In this document: piece after piece, positions 51,041-59,750 of the stretch | Position numbering within the stretch: the first letter of the stretch is position 1 | Layout: every line of letters starts with the position of its first letter | Assembly (NCBI RefSeq): GCF_000308775.1 | Contig: NZ_BAGJ01000027.1 | Coordinates: 62,001-126,000, forward strand | DNA: 64,000 bases | Source of the DNA: Nocardia testacea NBRC 100365 | GTDB lineage: Bacteria; Actinomycetota; Actinomycetes; Mycobacteriales; Mycobacteriaceae | Reading direction: 5' to 3' | The notes under the pieces: generated by a model | Databases searched by the model: none | Told to the model about the DNA's origin: nothing | Seen by the model: only the letters and a program-made list of their open reading frames with translations | Made by a program: the position numbers and the translations under genes

Positions 51041-52423
51041 ATGAATTGGGTCCGTGCGCGAAGAGGTCTCGCGCGGGCGTTGACAGGTGTGACCACGGCA
51101 TGCTGCCTGGTCCTGGTGGGACAACCTTCGGCGGTCGCCGAGGAGGTACCGCAGCCGCCGGCCCCCTCCGGCCTGCAGCGCGGTATCGACGACGCCCTCC
51201 CCGCGCCGCCACTGCCGGCCGCACCCACACCGCCCATCGGCGATCTGCCACCGCAACTGGCAGCACTGTGGCACGCGGTGCAGTCCCCGCCGACGGGGGA
51301 CCCGGTCTTCGATACGTGGCCGGCCGGACTGGACCGGATGGCCGCCGGCGCGGTCATCGAACAACGTGACATCACCGCGATCGCCGCACCGCGGATCGAC
51401 GCGCCGATCGGCCGGGCCGTACTGCTGAAGTTCCGCTCGACGACCGCGGCGGGGGCGCCCTCCTTCGGCACGGCCACGCTGGTGGTTCCGGCGGCGGCGT
51501 GGACCGGCCCCGGCGGCCGGCCGGTCCTGGTGGACAACAAGCCGATCAACTCCCTCGGCCTGCGATGTACGCCCGGCTATGCGATGGCGCACGGAGAGGA
51601 CGGCACCAGCAGCAGTGCCATCGACGCCTTGACGCCGACGACCGCGTCGGCGGTGAACCGTGGGTACGCCGTACTGATTCCCGATCACGAGGGCCCGTTC
51701 ATGGCCTATGCGGAACCGAATGTCGCCGCACACGTCGTTCTCGACAGCATCCGCGCGGTGCGCTCGCTGCCCGGCTCCGAGTTCACCACCGGCCGTTTCG
51801 CGCTGACCGGATACTCCGGGGGCGCGATCGCCTCGTACGCGGCGGCCATGCTGCTCGGCGACTACGCGCCCGAACTGGCCGATGTGGTGGTGGGCGCGTC
51901 GATGGGTGGACTGGTCACCGACAACAGGGTCGTCGCCAACAGCTTCGACGGTAGGTTCGCCTCCGGCGTGCTGCTGGCGGTCGTACTCGCCTACGCCCGC
52001 GAACACCCCGAAATCCTCGACAACATGAACCATCTCGCCCAGTGGGTGGCGACCTCGCCGATCAACAATGTCTGCGGCGAGGCGCTCGGCCCCCTGGGTG
52101 TGGTCGGGATACCGCTCGAAATCGCCGCGAATATTCCGCACCCCCTCGACAGCGCCGTTGCCGACGAGATCTTCGCGCGCACCGATCTCAGTGATCGGAC
52201 CTCGGCGGTGCCGCTGTACATCTACCACGCCGCCCACGATCTCTGGATTCCGCTCGCGGGGGCACAGCAGCTGTATCGCACCCAGTGCGCCCGCGGTGTC
52301 GCCGCGGTCTTCCGCAGCGAACCGGGTGAGCACGTGAGTGGTCTGACCACCGGATTCCCCGGGGCCTTCGACTGGCTCGACGCGCGGCTACGCGGCGAGC
52401 CCGCGCCCAGCGAGTGCTCCTAG
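51041..52423 (+). CDS. Secreted lipase, LIP (PF03583-like) family
   Basis: 460 residues from the ATG at 51041, with GAGAGG 12 bases upstream. The signal peptide is NWVRARRGLARALTG then VTTACCLVLVGQPSAVAE. The catalytic nucleophile is in FALTGYSGGAIASYAAAMLL (GxSxG). Candidate Asp and His lie in YIYHAAHDLWIPLAGA and SEPGEHVSG. VPLYIYHAAHD---P---AQ is the usual closing motif of the secretory-lipase family, whose members hydrolyse triacylglycerols or other esters outside the cell. Length agrees with Nocardia and Rhodococcus relatives (about 400-460). It stands alone; a hairpin follows the stop. Confidence 0.93.
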   Translation: MNWVRARRGLARALTGVTTACCLVLVGQPSAVAEEVPQPPAPSGLQRGIDDALPAPPLPAAPTPPIGDLPPQLAALWHAVQSPPTGDPVFDTWPAGLDRMAAGAVIEQRDITAIAAPRIDAPIGRAVLLKFRSTTAAGAPSFGTATLVVPAAAWTGPGGRPVLVDNKPINSLGLRCTPGYAMAHGEDGTSSSAIDALTPTTASAVNRGYAVLIPDHEGPFMAYAEPNVAAHVVLDSIRAVRSLPGSEFTTGRFALTGYSGGAIASYAAAMLLGDYAPELADVVVGASMGGLVTDNRVVANSFDGRFASGVLLAVVLAYAREHPEILDNMNHLAQWVATSPINNVCGEALGPLGVVGIPLEIAANIPHPLDSAVADEIFARTDLSDRTSAVPLYIYHAAHDLWIPLAGAQQLYRTQCARGVAAVFRSEPGEHVSGLTTGFPGAFDWLDARLRGEPAPSECS

Positions 52424-52427
52424 GCAG

Positions 52428-52448
52428 GCGAACCACAGCGACGTTCGC
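52428..52448 (+). terminator. Candidate terminator after the lipase gene
   Basis: GCGAAC (52428-52433) and GTTCGC (52443-52448), a 6-bp perfect stem with a 9-base loop, 5 bp after the stop. It faces the convergent livM gene. Confidence 0.4.
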
Positions 52449-52677
52449 GGCCCGCACACAGCCGGGTCACCGCTCCCGCACCGTCGCGGGGCGGGCCCGG
52501 CGCCTCGGTTGTGCGGACGGGCCGGCGCCGGAGAACAGCCGTGCACGACCGTGTCGGGTGGTACGGCGCCGATCTCGGGGTGCGGCTGCCGGCCGTAGCC
52601 GTACCTGAGCCTGCGCGGCCCGGTAACGCTCGCTCGGAACCCGGACGTGACGGCGGCCGCCGGCCGAGCGAACACGC

Positions 52678-53796
52678 TCACGAGGTGCGCAGGTCGGTGG
52701 CGACGGGTTCGCCGGGCGGGAGTTTCCCCTCCATCCGGGTCGGCTCTCCGGCAGGGGCGGTCCCGCCGTGCTTCGCCGCGGCGGGACCGCCGGGCCGGCC
52801 GCCGGGGACGCGGGCGATCACCGGCCCGAGGGCCCGCCGCACGAGGCTGATCACCCCGTAGGGCAGGACGAAGATGAACAGGATCAACGCCACACCGTAG
52901 GTGATACCGGCCGCCGACTGGTTGATGTCGGCGGTCCACTGCGGGACGTACACGACGAAGAAGGCGCCGAACACCACTCCGGGCACGGTGCCGAGCCCTC
53001 CGACGACGATCATCGTGATGAACGCGATCGCGAGCGGCAGCCCGAAGGCCTCCGGGCCCACGTACTGGACCACGAAACTGTAGAGCACACCGCCGACCCC
53101 GGCGAGCGCGGCACTGAACGCGAAGACCGTAGTCTTGGTCCGGGTGGTGGATACGCCCAGGGTGGTGGCGACCGCTTCGTAGTCGCGGATACCGATGAGC
53201 GAGCGCCCGATCCGGCCGGTGGCGAGTCTGCGCACCACCAGGTACGCGACGAGCGCCACGACCAGGCACAGATAGTAGACCCACTGGTCCCGGGCCAGTC
53301 CGGTGAACTCGGGAGCCTCGGCGCCGAAGATATTGATCCCCGCCTGCCCGTCGGTGATGTGCTCGAACCGTTTGATGACCGCAGGCGTCACCAGCGCCAA
53401 CCCGAGTGTGGCGAGGGCCAATTGGAGTCCGTGCAGCCGCAGCGCCGGCAGGCCGAACAGATAGCCGACGAGATAGCCTGCCGCGAACGCGATCGGAATC
53501 AGCAGCAGATACGGCACCCCGTGGTTCTCCACCAGCACCGCGCTCAGGTACGCGCCGAGCGCGAAGAAGAAGCCGTGACCCAGCGAGATCTGGCCGGTAT
53601 TGCCCGTCAACAGATTCAGCCCGAGCCCGACCACGATGTAAACCAGGACCATCGAGCGGTCGAAGTTCACATACGGCGCGGATACCAGCGGCGCCACCGC
53701 CGCGACTGCGACGACCAGGATCACCGTGGCGCGGGAGAGCCACAGCGGCGCATCCAGTTCGGCCTGGGGACGACGCAGGAGTTGGAGCAGTCTCAT
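52678..53796 (-). CDS. livM: Branched-chain amino-acid ABC transporter permease LivM
   Basis: 372 residues from the ATG at 53796, which overlaps the livH stop (ATGA). About ten membrane helices; the LivM signature is LVYIVVGLGLNLLTGNTGQI then SLGHGFFFALGAYLSAVL. Later SLIGIRDYEAVATTLGV is the EAA-like loop that contacts the ATPase, and PGVVFGAFFVVYVPQW is near the end. The C-terminal 45 residues are Pro/Gly-rich and probably cytoplasmic. It makes the membrane channel with LivH. The system is defective in this window because livG and livK are broken, so it may depend on components from elsewhere. Confidence 0.92.
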   Translation of the reverse strand: MRLLQLLRRPQAELDAPLWLSRATVILVVAVAAVAPLVSAPYVNFDRSMVLVYIVVGLGLNLLTGNTGQISLGHGFFFALGAYLSAVLVENHGVPYLLLIPIAFAAGYLVGYLFGLPALRLHGLQLALATLGLALVTPAVIKRFEHITDGQAGINIFGAEAPEFTGLARDQWVYYLCLVVALVAYLVVRRLATGRIGRSLIGIRDYEAVATTLGVSTTRTKTTVFAFSAALAGVGGVLYSFVVQYVGPEAFGLPLAIAFITMIVVGGLGTVPGVVFGAFFVVYVPQWTADINQSAAGITYGVALILFIFVLPYGVISLVRRALGPVIARVPGGRPGGPAAAKHGGTAPAGEPTRMEGKLPPGEPVATDLRTS

Positions 53797-54677
53797 ACCC
53801 GTGCCACCTTCCGGGCCCCGAACAAACCTTCCGGCTTCAGCAACAGCACGCCGAGAATGAGAACGAGCGCGACCGCCTGTTTGAAATCGTGGCCGATCCA
53901 GGAGATGTAGGTACCGGCGAGGTTCTCGGCCACCCCGACGCACAGACCGCCGACGATCGCGCCGACCGGGCTGTCGAGTCCGCCCAGAACCGCGGCCGCG
54001 AACGAGTAGATGAGCGATGCCACCAGCATGTTCGGCTGCAGGAACAGCTGCGGGGCCGCCAGGGACGCGGCGAGCGCGCCGATGGCGGCGGCCAGACCCC
54101 AGCCGATCATCAGCATCCTTCCGACCGGTACGCCGATCAGTTGCGCGGAGTCCGGGTTGCCGGCGGCCGCCCGCATCGCCAGCCCGACCCGGGTCCGCTG
54201 GAACAGCGCGAACAGCAGCGCGGCCACCACGACCACCGCGCCGACGATCACCACCGATTGCCGGGAGATCACGACCGGGCCGAGTGTGATCACCGGTCCG
54301 GACACGGCCGCCGGGAACTCGCGGCTCTGCACTCCCCAGATCCAGCCGGCCGCGCTGTTGAGCAGGAGCATCAGCCCGAGCGTGATGATGACGAGCGGCA
54401 TATGGTCCGACGACCCGGCCAGCGGCCGGATCAGCACCCGCTCGGTGGCGGCGCCGGCGAGGAACGCCACCACCATCGCACCGCCGATCGCGAGGTACAG
54501 CGGCGCGCCCCACTGGTGGAACTGCCACGCGAAGAACGCCGAGAACATGGCCATCTCGCCCTGGGCGAAGTTGACGATCCCGGACGCCCGGTAGACGAGA
54601 ACGATACTGAGCGCGAACGCGGCATACAGCGCGCCCCACGTCAGCCCGTCCACCACTTGTTGCGCGAATACTTGCAT
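53793..54677 (-). CDS. livH: Branched-chain amino-acid ABC transporter permease LivH
   Basis: 294 residues from the ATG at 54677. The LivH signature appears as FALSIVLVYRASGIVNFAQG followed by EMAMFSAFFAWQFHQWG. Later RPLAGSSDHMPLVIITLGLM and the ATPase-contact loop MRAAAGNPDSAQLIGVPVGR are clear. Eight or so helices. It is 18 bp downstream of livF and overlaps livM by 4 bp. The protein ends with LLKPEGLFGARKVARV, the normal LivH end, so it is intact. Confidence 0.93.
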   Translation of the reverse strand: MQVFAQQVVDGLTWGALYAAFALSIVLVYRASGIVNFAQGEMAMFSAFFAWQFHQWGAPLYLAIGGAMVVAFLAGAATERVLIRPLAGSSDHMPLVIITLGLMLLLNSAAGWIWGVQSREFPAAVSGPVITLGPVVISRQSVVIVGAVVVVAALLFALFQRTRVGLAMRAAAGNPDSAQLIGVPVGRMLMIGWGLAAAIGALAASLAAPQLFLQPNMLVASLIYSFAAAVLGGLDSPVGAIVGGLCVGVAENLAGTYISWIGHDFKQAVALVLILGVLLLKPEGLFGARKVARV

Positions 54678-54694
54678 GAACAGATCTCCTGTGG

Positions 54695-55402
54695 TCAATA
54701 GCCGAGGTAGGCGCGCCGCACCGATTCGTCGCGGGCGAAGCTCTCCGCGGGGCGCCGGTCGACGACGCGACCGGCGTCGACGAGTACCGCCGACGATCCG
54801 ATGTCGAGCGCGAGGTGGGCGTTCTGCTCGACGACGAGGATCGTGGTACCGGTGTCCTTGTTGATCCGGGCCAGCGCCCGGAACACCTCCTGGGTGATGC
54901 GGGGCGCCAGCCCGAGCGACGGCTCGTCGAGCAGCAGCAACCGCGGCTCGGCCACCAGGGCCCGGGCGATGGCGAGCATCTGCTGCTCGCCGCCGCTGAG
55001 CCCGGCCGCCGGCCGGCGCCGCCGCTCCCGCAGCCGCGGAAAGAACTCGTACCACCGGTCGATCGCCCGTTCGGCGGCCGCGGTGGACGTGGTGTATCCG
55101 CCGATCCGCAGGTTCTCCTCGACGGTCAGGTCCCCGAATGTGCCGCGGCCCTGCGGCACGTGCGCGACACCGAGGCGGGCGATCCGGTCCGTGCGCAGTC
55201 CGGAGATATCGCGCCCGTCGAACACGATCCGCCCGGTGGTGCGCACCATCGCGCAGATCGACCGCAGAATGGTGGTCTTCCCGGCACCGTTCGCGCCGAG
55301 AACCACCGTCACCTCACCGGCGGGCACCGCGAAGTCGACGCCGTGCAGCACTTCCGCGCTGCCGTAGCGGGCGCGCAGCCCCTCGACACCGAGCAGATTC
55401 AC
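54695..55402 (-). CDS. livF: Branched-chain amino-acid ABC transporter ATPase LivF
   Basis: 235 residues from the GTG at 55402, which overlaps the stop of the broken livG fragment (GTGA). Walker A is LGANGAGKTTIL, the Q-loop region follows, the signature is LSGGEQQMLAIARAL, Walker B is RLLLLDEPSLGLAP, and the switch His lies just after LVVEQNAHLALD. RGTFGDLTVEENLRIG and AYLGY at the end are typical of LivF. It pairs with LivG to power the LivHM channel; LivG is truncated here, so function is in doubt unless another LivG is supplied. Confidence 0.93.
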   Translation of the reverse strand: MNLLGVEGLRARYGSAEVLHGVDFAVPAGEVTVVLGANGAGKTTILRSICAMVRTTGRIVFDGRDISGLRTDRIARLGVAHVPQGRGTFGDLTVEENLRIGGYTTSTAAAERAIDRWYEFFPRLRERRRRPAAGLSGGEQQMLAIARALVAEPRLLLLDEPSLGLAPRITQEVFRALARINKDTGTTILVVEQNAHLALDIGSSAVLVDAGRVVDRRPAESFARDESVRRAYLGY

Positions 55403-55736
55403 GCCGCACCACCCAGGTACGCCTCGACGACCTCGGGATGAGCTGCCACCTCGGCGGGTTCGCCCTCCGTGGCCTTCTGACCGAAGTTCAGCACCACCAC
55501 CCGCCGTCGCCCATCGCGACACCGCCCGCGGCGTTGATCTCGTCGAACAATGCCGTCGCCGCGGTGGCCTGCGCGCCGGCGACGGACTGCATGAGGCTGG
55601 TGCCGAAGGTGATCTCGGTATCGGTGATGCCGGGGTCGCAATCGCCCGACGCGGTCGCGGTGTCGCGACCCGAGCAGGCGGTGAGTGCGGCGGTGGCGCA
55701 CAGGGCCGTCAGGCCCACGGCGAGAGTACGTTTCAT
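55399..55736 (-). pseudogene. livK'-'livG deletion fusion (substrate-binding lipoprotein start joined to ATPase end)
   Basis: From the ATG at 55736 the frame gives the start of a periplasmic binding lipoprotein: MKRTLAVGLTALCATAALTA with lipobox TACSG, then DTEITFGTSLMQSVAGAQAT and ALFDEINAAGGV, the usual beginning of LivK-type proteins. At about 55500-55525 this stops making sense. A neighbouring frame continues VVVLNFGQKATEGEPAEV then AAHPEVVEAYLGGAA to a stop at 55399, the C-terminal end of LivG. Most of livK and of livG must have been lost in one deletion that also shifted the frame. Order in the intact operon was livK, livG, livF, livH, livM. Confidence 0.88.
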
Positions 55737-55901
55737 GGTCTTTCCCAGGGTGCGAAGAGGGCGAAAAGCAGAAGAGGTCGCCGCTTGACGGGTTGCGGCG
55801 GCGAGAGGTCGGAACGGTTGGGATCAGGCGCGCGGATCGGTCCCCGGTTCGCACCTGTCGGTTGCGGTTGCGGTCATGCTGCCTCCTCGGCACTCCATTT
55901 A

Positions 55902-55920
55902 TGACGTGACAGTCATGTCA
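55902..55920. promoter_or_regulatory. 19-bp near-perfect palindrome upstream of the liv operon
   Basis: TGACGTGAC-a-GTCATGTCA (55902-55920); 8 of 9 arm positions pair. It lies in an AT-rich patch about 170 bp upstream of the livK start. The shape is that of a TetR or GntR-family site. No adjacent regulator gene was seen. Confidence 0.6.
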
Positions 55921-56297
55921 ACTTTTGGAAGTGTGACCGGGAACACGAGACCTGTCAACCACCCAACCGACAGGCGCTGCGGATCCGATCGGGCCGCCCA
56001 GGACAACAGAGCCCCTCGGCGGCCGTGCCGGCGGCGACGGCCGACGCAACGGGGCAGCCGTCGGCAGTGAGCTCACTCCCTTCGTCGACGCGGGTGATCC
56101 ACACCCGATCGGGCGGCCGCGACGACCATCCGCAGGCACCTGGGTCGAACTCGCTCCCGGTATCGGTGGCGCCTCCCCCGCCGATTCGGACCGCGGACGC
56201 GGATACTCACGCTGCCGACACGCGTCGGACGCCTGGGTCGTTCCGATGCCGATCGCCACCGCCGATCGCATAATCCCGGACGAACCGGTCCGTATTC
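55921..56297. other. Intergenic, no recognised gene
   Basis: Several short open frames cross this GC-rich stretch but none resembles a protein. It lies between the liv palindrome and an amidohydrolase relic. Confidence 0.4.
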
Positions 56298-56460
56298 CCC
56301 AACAGAATCGGCAGGCTGGAGCCCGGGCGGTCGGCCGATATGGCGGTGGTCGACGTCGACGCGTCACGCGCACACGACATATGTGCCGCGATCGTCGAAG
56401 GCGGCGGCGGTATGACCGAGGCGACGATAGTGGCCGGCGAAGTACGCTTCCGGCGCGCGC
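56298..56460 (+). pseudogene. C-terminal relic of an amidohydrolase
   Basis: The frame reads NRIGRLEPGRSADMAVVDVD, then a short insert, TEATIVAGEVRFRR. The G-LE-G--AD--V-D ... -V-G pattern is the standard tail of metal-dependent amidohydrolases. The catalytic part is absent upstream, and the reading after FRR degenerates. It is unrelated in orientation to its neighbours. It is the second amidohydrolase tail in the window after 5024. Confidence 0.45.
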
Positions 56461-56708
56461 GGCAGCGAACCGCTCCGGCGACGGCCGGTGACCCCGGCGC
56501 GCCGGGTTCGCTGCAAACGGCCGCTCACTCCGATCGCGTCGGCTGACGCCGTACGCCGGTGCGCCGTCCGATCGGCGCGGGCCTGCCCGGGCTCGGGCCA
56601 CATCCCACCCGGTTCCTCGGTCGCGAGCCCCGCCACAGGCCGGATTGTCGTGCCGGCCGGCGCGGTCGGTCGCGGGAGAACGTGGCGGAAGCCGGTGTCC
56701 GGTGGCTC

Positions 56709-57800
56709 CTACGCGGGGATTCCGAGCCCCTCGGCGAGGAGTGGCCAGGACCGGTAGAACGCGTCACGCCAGTAACCCCAGGAATGTGTGCCCGACGGCG
56801 CGTAGTCGAAGGTGGCCGGGATCTCCAGTTGCGCGAGCCGGTCCTCGAGGTTGCGGGTGCACCAACCGGTGGCGGCCTCGATGACACCGCCGACCAGGAG
56901 CTGATTGGCCAAACCCTTGGGGCCCGGCAGCGCGTACTCACCGTCGACGGTGTCCCACTGCCCGGGCAGTCCGTTGCCGGTCGAAACGAACAACTTCGTA
57001 CCGCGCAATGCCTCGGCGTTCACCACCGGATCGTTGGCGACCCAGGTCGGATCGTCGTCTTCGCCGTACATATTGCGGACATCGCCGCCACCGTAGAGCT
57101 CGACGACCAGTTTCGTGAACTGCCGCCCGACGGGGTCGGCGATCTGGGCGCAGCCGCTGTACCCGGCGACGGTCCGGTAGAAGCCGGGCGCGGCCTCGGC
57201 CATCTGCAGAATCGCGGTAGCGGTCATCGAGTTCGCGGCGATCGCATTGATCCCATTGGTGCCCAGTGCGCCGTCGACCAGCGGCGGCAGCTCCTCGAGA
57301 AAGAAGGTGCGCCATTTGTTGCGGCCGAGCACCGGATCATCGCGTTTCCAGTCGGTGTAGTAGGCGAACGCGCCACCGACCGGCATCACGACATTGACAT
57401 CCTTGGTGGCCAGGAAATCGCCGACATCGGTATTGGCCCACCAGGTCGCCGCGTCGGTGCCACCGCCCGCCCCGTTGACGAGGTAGAGCACCGGCCGGGG
57501 TCGCGAGGCGTCGCGAGGACGCTGCACCCGGACAGTGATGTTCTCGTCCATCGCCGCGGAGTGGACCAGCATGGTCAGGCTGCGACCGTCGACTCTGCTC
57601 GCGACGATTCGCGAGCCGTTCGCAGAGACCGGATCGGCCAGCAGCTTCCGAGTGTCGACGATCGGATCGCCACCGTCGGCGGAGCCGTTCCCGGCGCCGA
57701 ATACCGTGACCGATACGGCGAACATCGCAGCGGCAACAGCGGCCGGCAGCGCGGCCCTCATACGTCGGCGTCTCACATCGAACCCCAGGTCTCGACTCAC
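56709..57800 (-). CDS. Secreted esterase/mycolyltransferase-like protein (antigen 85 family)
   Basis: 363 residues from the GTG at 57800, chosen because it overlaps the VOC stop (GTGA); the ATG at 57761 is an alternative. The signal peptide is RRRRMRAALPAAVAAAMFAV. The mature part has LYLVNGAGGGTDAATWW, VVMPVGGAFAYYTDW, and the nucleophile elbow IAANSMTATAIL (A-x-S-M-x instead of GxSxG), as in mycolyltransferases. GTHSWGYWRDAF near the end supplies the catalytic His region (S-HSW--W). Antigen 85 proteins transfer mycolic acids between trehalose and arabinogalactan. This supports a mycolic-acid actinomycete host. Specificity is not known; many nocardial paralogues exist. Confidence 0.88.
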   Translation of the reverse strand: MSRDLGFDVRRRRMRAALPAAVAAAMFAVSVTVFGAGNGSADGGDPIVDTRKLLADPVSANGSRIVASRVDGRSLTMLVHSAAMDENITVRVQRPRDASRPRPVLYLVNGAGGGTDAATWWANTDVGDFLATKDVNVVMPVGGAFAYYTDWKRDDPVLGRNKWRTFFLEELPPLVDGALGTNGINAIAANSMTATAILQMAEAAPGFYRTVAGYSGCAQIADPVGRQFTKLVVELYGGGDVRNMYGEDDDPTWVANDPVVNAEALRGTKLFVSTGNGLPGQWDTVDGEYALPGPKGLANQLLVGGVIEAATGWCTRNLEDRLAQLEIPATFDYAPSGTHSWGYWRDAFYRSWPLLAEGLGIPA

Positions 57801-58255
57801 GACAGACGGTGCGCCGGTCGGGACTGGGAATCTACCCGATACCGCTGCGGGACAGCCATTCCCGGCCGGCGCCTCCGAGTTCGGCCGAGCACGCGGGCCC
57901 GTACCTGCGCCGACCACTCGACGTACTCGACGTCGGCCCCGTCGGGATGGCGGAGATAGGCGAAGCGGCCGGTCGCGCTCGTGAACGGCCCCCCGGTCAC
58001 CACGGCCGCCGCGGCGGTGAGCCGAGCGATCGACCCGTCGAGATCGTCGACGATCACCGGCCCGACGGTCGAGCGGTAGCGATCGATATGTTCGGGTGGG
58101 CAGGCGATGAGCAGGAAATCGCCGACCGCCGCGAGCTCCGCCTGCTCGAACCCGAAGCGCAGATCCGCGGTGGCGCCGACGATGCTCTCGTAGAGCGGCA
58201 ACGCGGTATCGAGGTCGGCGACGAACAGGCGGGCGTAGGTCTTCAGGATCTGCAT
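57797..58255 (-). CDS. VOC/glyoxalase superfamily protein
   Basis: 152 residues from the ATG at 58255. The first 115 residues are a single VOC fold: KTYARLFVADLDTALPLYES, then ELAAVGDFLLIACPPEHIDR, VDDLDGSIARLTAAAAVVTG and FAYLRHPDGADVEYVEW. The Glu near the end is a possible metal ligand. The remaining 35 residues are Arg-rich and may be a non-native extension. It faces the HxlR regulator, with starts only 67 bp apart, and overlaps the mycolyltransferase by 4 bp. Divergent HxlR/VOC pairs are common in actinobacteria and respond to electrophiles. The substrate is unknown. Confidence 0.82.
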   Translation of the reverse strand: MQILKTYARLFVADLDTALPLYESIVGATADLRFGFEQAELAAVGDFLLIACPPEHIDRYRSTVGPVIVDDLDGSIARLTAAAAVVTGGPFTSATGRFAYLRHPDGADVEYVEWSAQVRARVLGRTRRRRPGMAVPQRYRVDSQSRPAHRLS

Positions 58256-58322
58256 GGTCGAGACGCTACGGTGGAGCCACCGGCGGCAACAGTACGCACT
58301 CGAAGGTGAGCGGTGGTTCCCG

Positions 58323-58691
58323 ATGTCCGGCGACGACGACGAAGAGCAGCGCGCCCGCGATATCGCGCTGCGGGTATTCGCGGCGGTGTCGACGAAATGG
58401 GGCCTGCGCGTCATGGAGGAGATCGGGGCCGGTCACCACCGCTTCCGTGCGCTGCACCGTGCGGTCGACGGCATCAGCTACAAGATGCTCACCCAGACTC
58501 TCCGGGAACTCGAGAACCACGGGCTGATCGCCCGCTACGACCACGGCACCGCCAATCCCCGCGTCGACTACTCGCTCACCGCGGCCGGAACACGGCTCGT
58601 GGCCACGGTCCACACGCTGTGTGATTGGTCGCGTACTCACCTCGACCGGCTGCTCGAGGCACCCGCGCATCGGGGGGAACCGTCCCCATGA
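58323..58691 (+). CDS. HxlR family transcriptional regulator
   Basis: 122 residues from the ATG at 58323 (MSGDDDEE). The winged helix-turn-helix is clear: STKWGLRVMEEIGAGHHRFR, then ALHRAVDGISYKMLTQTLRE, ELENHGLIARYDHGTANPRV and DYSLTAAGTRLVATVHTLCD. The K/W-x-L------L--G--RF--L-----GIS--ML---L--LE--GL--R pattern is diagnostic of HxlR. It is divergently transcribed from the VOC/mycolyltransferase pair, which it probably controls, as HxlR regulators often sense aldehydes or quinones. Confidence 0.92.
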   Translation: MSGDDDEEQRARDIALRVFAAVSTKWGLRVMEEIGAGHHRFRALHRAVDGISYKMLTQTLRELENHGLIARYDHGTANPRVDYSLTAAGTRLVATVHTLCDWSRTHLDRLLEAPAHRGEPSP

Positions 58692-58933
58692 CCCGGCCAT
58701 CCGAAGTTGCCCGGACGGCACACGACTGCCGGGCCGGTCGATGGCGCAGGCGTCGACGACGAGGACGGTCCAGCCGCCCGATTCGTCCCCGCACAGGTCG
58801 CTCGCCCGGCGGAACCGGTTCGGCGGCGATACATGAGGCGTATCACAGGCTTCCGGCACCGACATCCCTGGCACGGCCTGAGATGATCGGAGGGAAACAC
58901 TATCAACCCTATTTCTTCTCCCGGACGAAACGA

Positions 58934-59515
58934 ATGATCCACCCACCGAGCAGATACCCCCCCGCCACCACACGGCTGTGGAACCTGCGTCCGTGGCGCG
59001 ACAGTCCACTTCCGCGCCCCGGAGACCGCCTCCTCGCCTGGCTCGTATGCGGTGCGCTGCTCGTCGCCGCCGCGGCGATCCCGATCGCGGCGGCGGCCGG
59101 GATCCACGCCCATCGGGGACTGAGCGAATCCGCTGTCGAAGCGGCGGCCGAACGGTCCCGCGTGCCCGCGACACTCCTGGACACCGCGCCCACGCCCAAT
59201 GAATACGACCTGTACCCCACCGTGCCGGCCACCTGGTTCGCCGCCGGCGCACAGCACACCGGCAATGTGTACGCCCCGGCCGGCCATCGCCGCGGTGAGA
59301 TCGTCGAGATCTGGGTGGAACGGGACGGCACGCAGACCACGGCACCTCCGAACGACTCGTCGGTCCTGTTCGACTCCACCCTCGTCGCGCTGTTCACCTG
59401 GAGCGCACCGGTCCTGCTCTACTGCCTTCCGGCAGCGTTGATCGCCCACCGCATTCGATCGCGCCGAATGGAGCAATGGGAGATCGACTGGGCTCGCCTC
59501 CACGCCGGATTCTGA
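58934..59515 (+). CDS. Rv1733c family membrane protein
   Basis: 193 residues from the ATG at 58934; an ATG at 58883 is possible and neither has a good ribosome-binding site. It begins with the family's Arg-rich RLWNLRPWRDSPLPRPGDRL, then a membrane helix ALLVAAAAIPIAAAAGIHAH. The extracytoplasmic loop has ATLLDTAPTPNEYDLYPTVP and VYAPAGHRRGEIVEIWVERD. A second helix FTWSAPVLLYCLPAALIAH and a charged tail EQWEIDWARLHAGF close it. Length and the NPL-like motif fit Rv1733c (about 210). Function is unknown in the family. A shorter relative lies at 4467-4862. Confidence 0.85.
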   Translation: MIHPPSRYPPATTRLWNLRPWRDSPLPRPGDRLLAWLVCGALLVAAAAIPIAAAAGIHAHRGLSESAVEAAAERSRVPATLLDTAPTPNEYDLYPTVPATWFAAGAQHTGNVYAPAGHRRGEIVEIWVERDGTQTTAPPNDSSVLFDSTLVALFTWSAPVLLYCLPAALIAHRIRSRRMEQWEIDWARLHAGF

Positions 59516-59594
59516 GGTCGCGAATCGGGGCAGCTGCCCGGCACAGGTCCGGATACCGAGCGCACGACCGCGACGGCTCACCTGTTCGGCGCGC

Positions 59595-59599
59595 ATGTT
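59595..59599. repeat. Target-site duplication, left copy (ATGTT)
   Basis: ATGTT immediately outside the left terminal repeat, identical to 63915-63919. Confidence 0.93.
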
Positions 59600-59655
59600 G
59601 GGGTCACCGTAGTATCGGCCGAATTTCGGGCGGATATGGCGTAACCCGCTGGTAG
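59600..59655. repeat. Tn3-type left terminal inverted repeat
   Basis: 56 bp starting GGGGTC, as is usual for the Tn3 family, and matching the reverse complement of 63859-63914 at 55 of 56 positions. The only difference is the seventh base (A here, G in the other copy). Confidence 0.95.
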
Positions 59656-59750
59656 TGGTGGGGTTTGGTGTTGTCGCGCTGCGGGATTGGGCTGTTGGCG
59701 CTTTGCTGGCTCGCGTTGTGGTCGGTCGGTGTGGTGGAGGGTGAGGGTTC

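Noticed and set aside
50712..51044. 110-codon plus-strand frame before the lipase
   Set aside because: Arg-rich, no motif, ends inside the lipase start; more likely promoter sequence.
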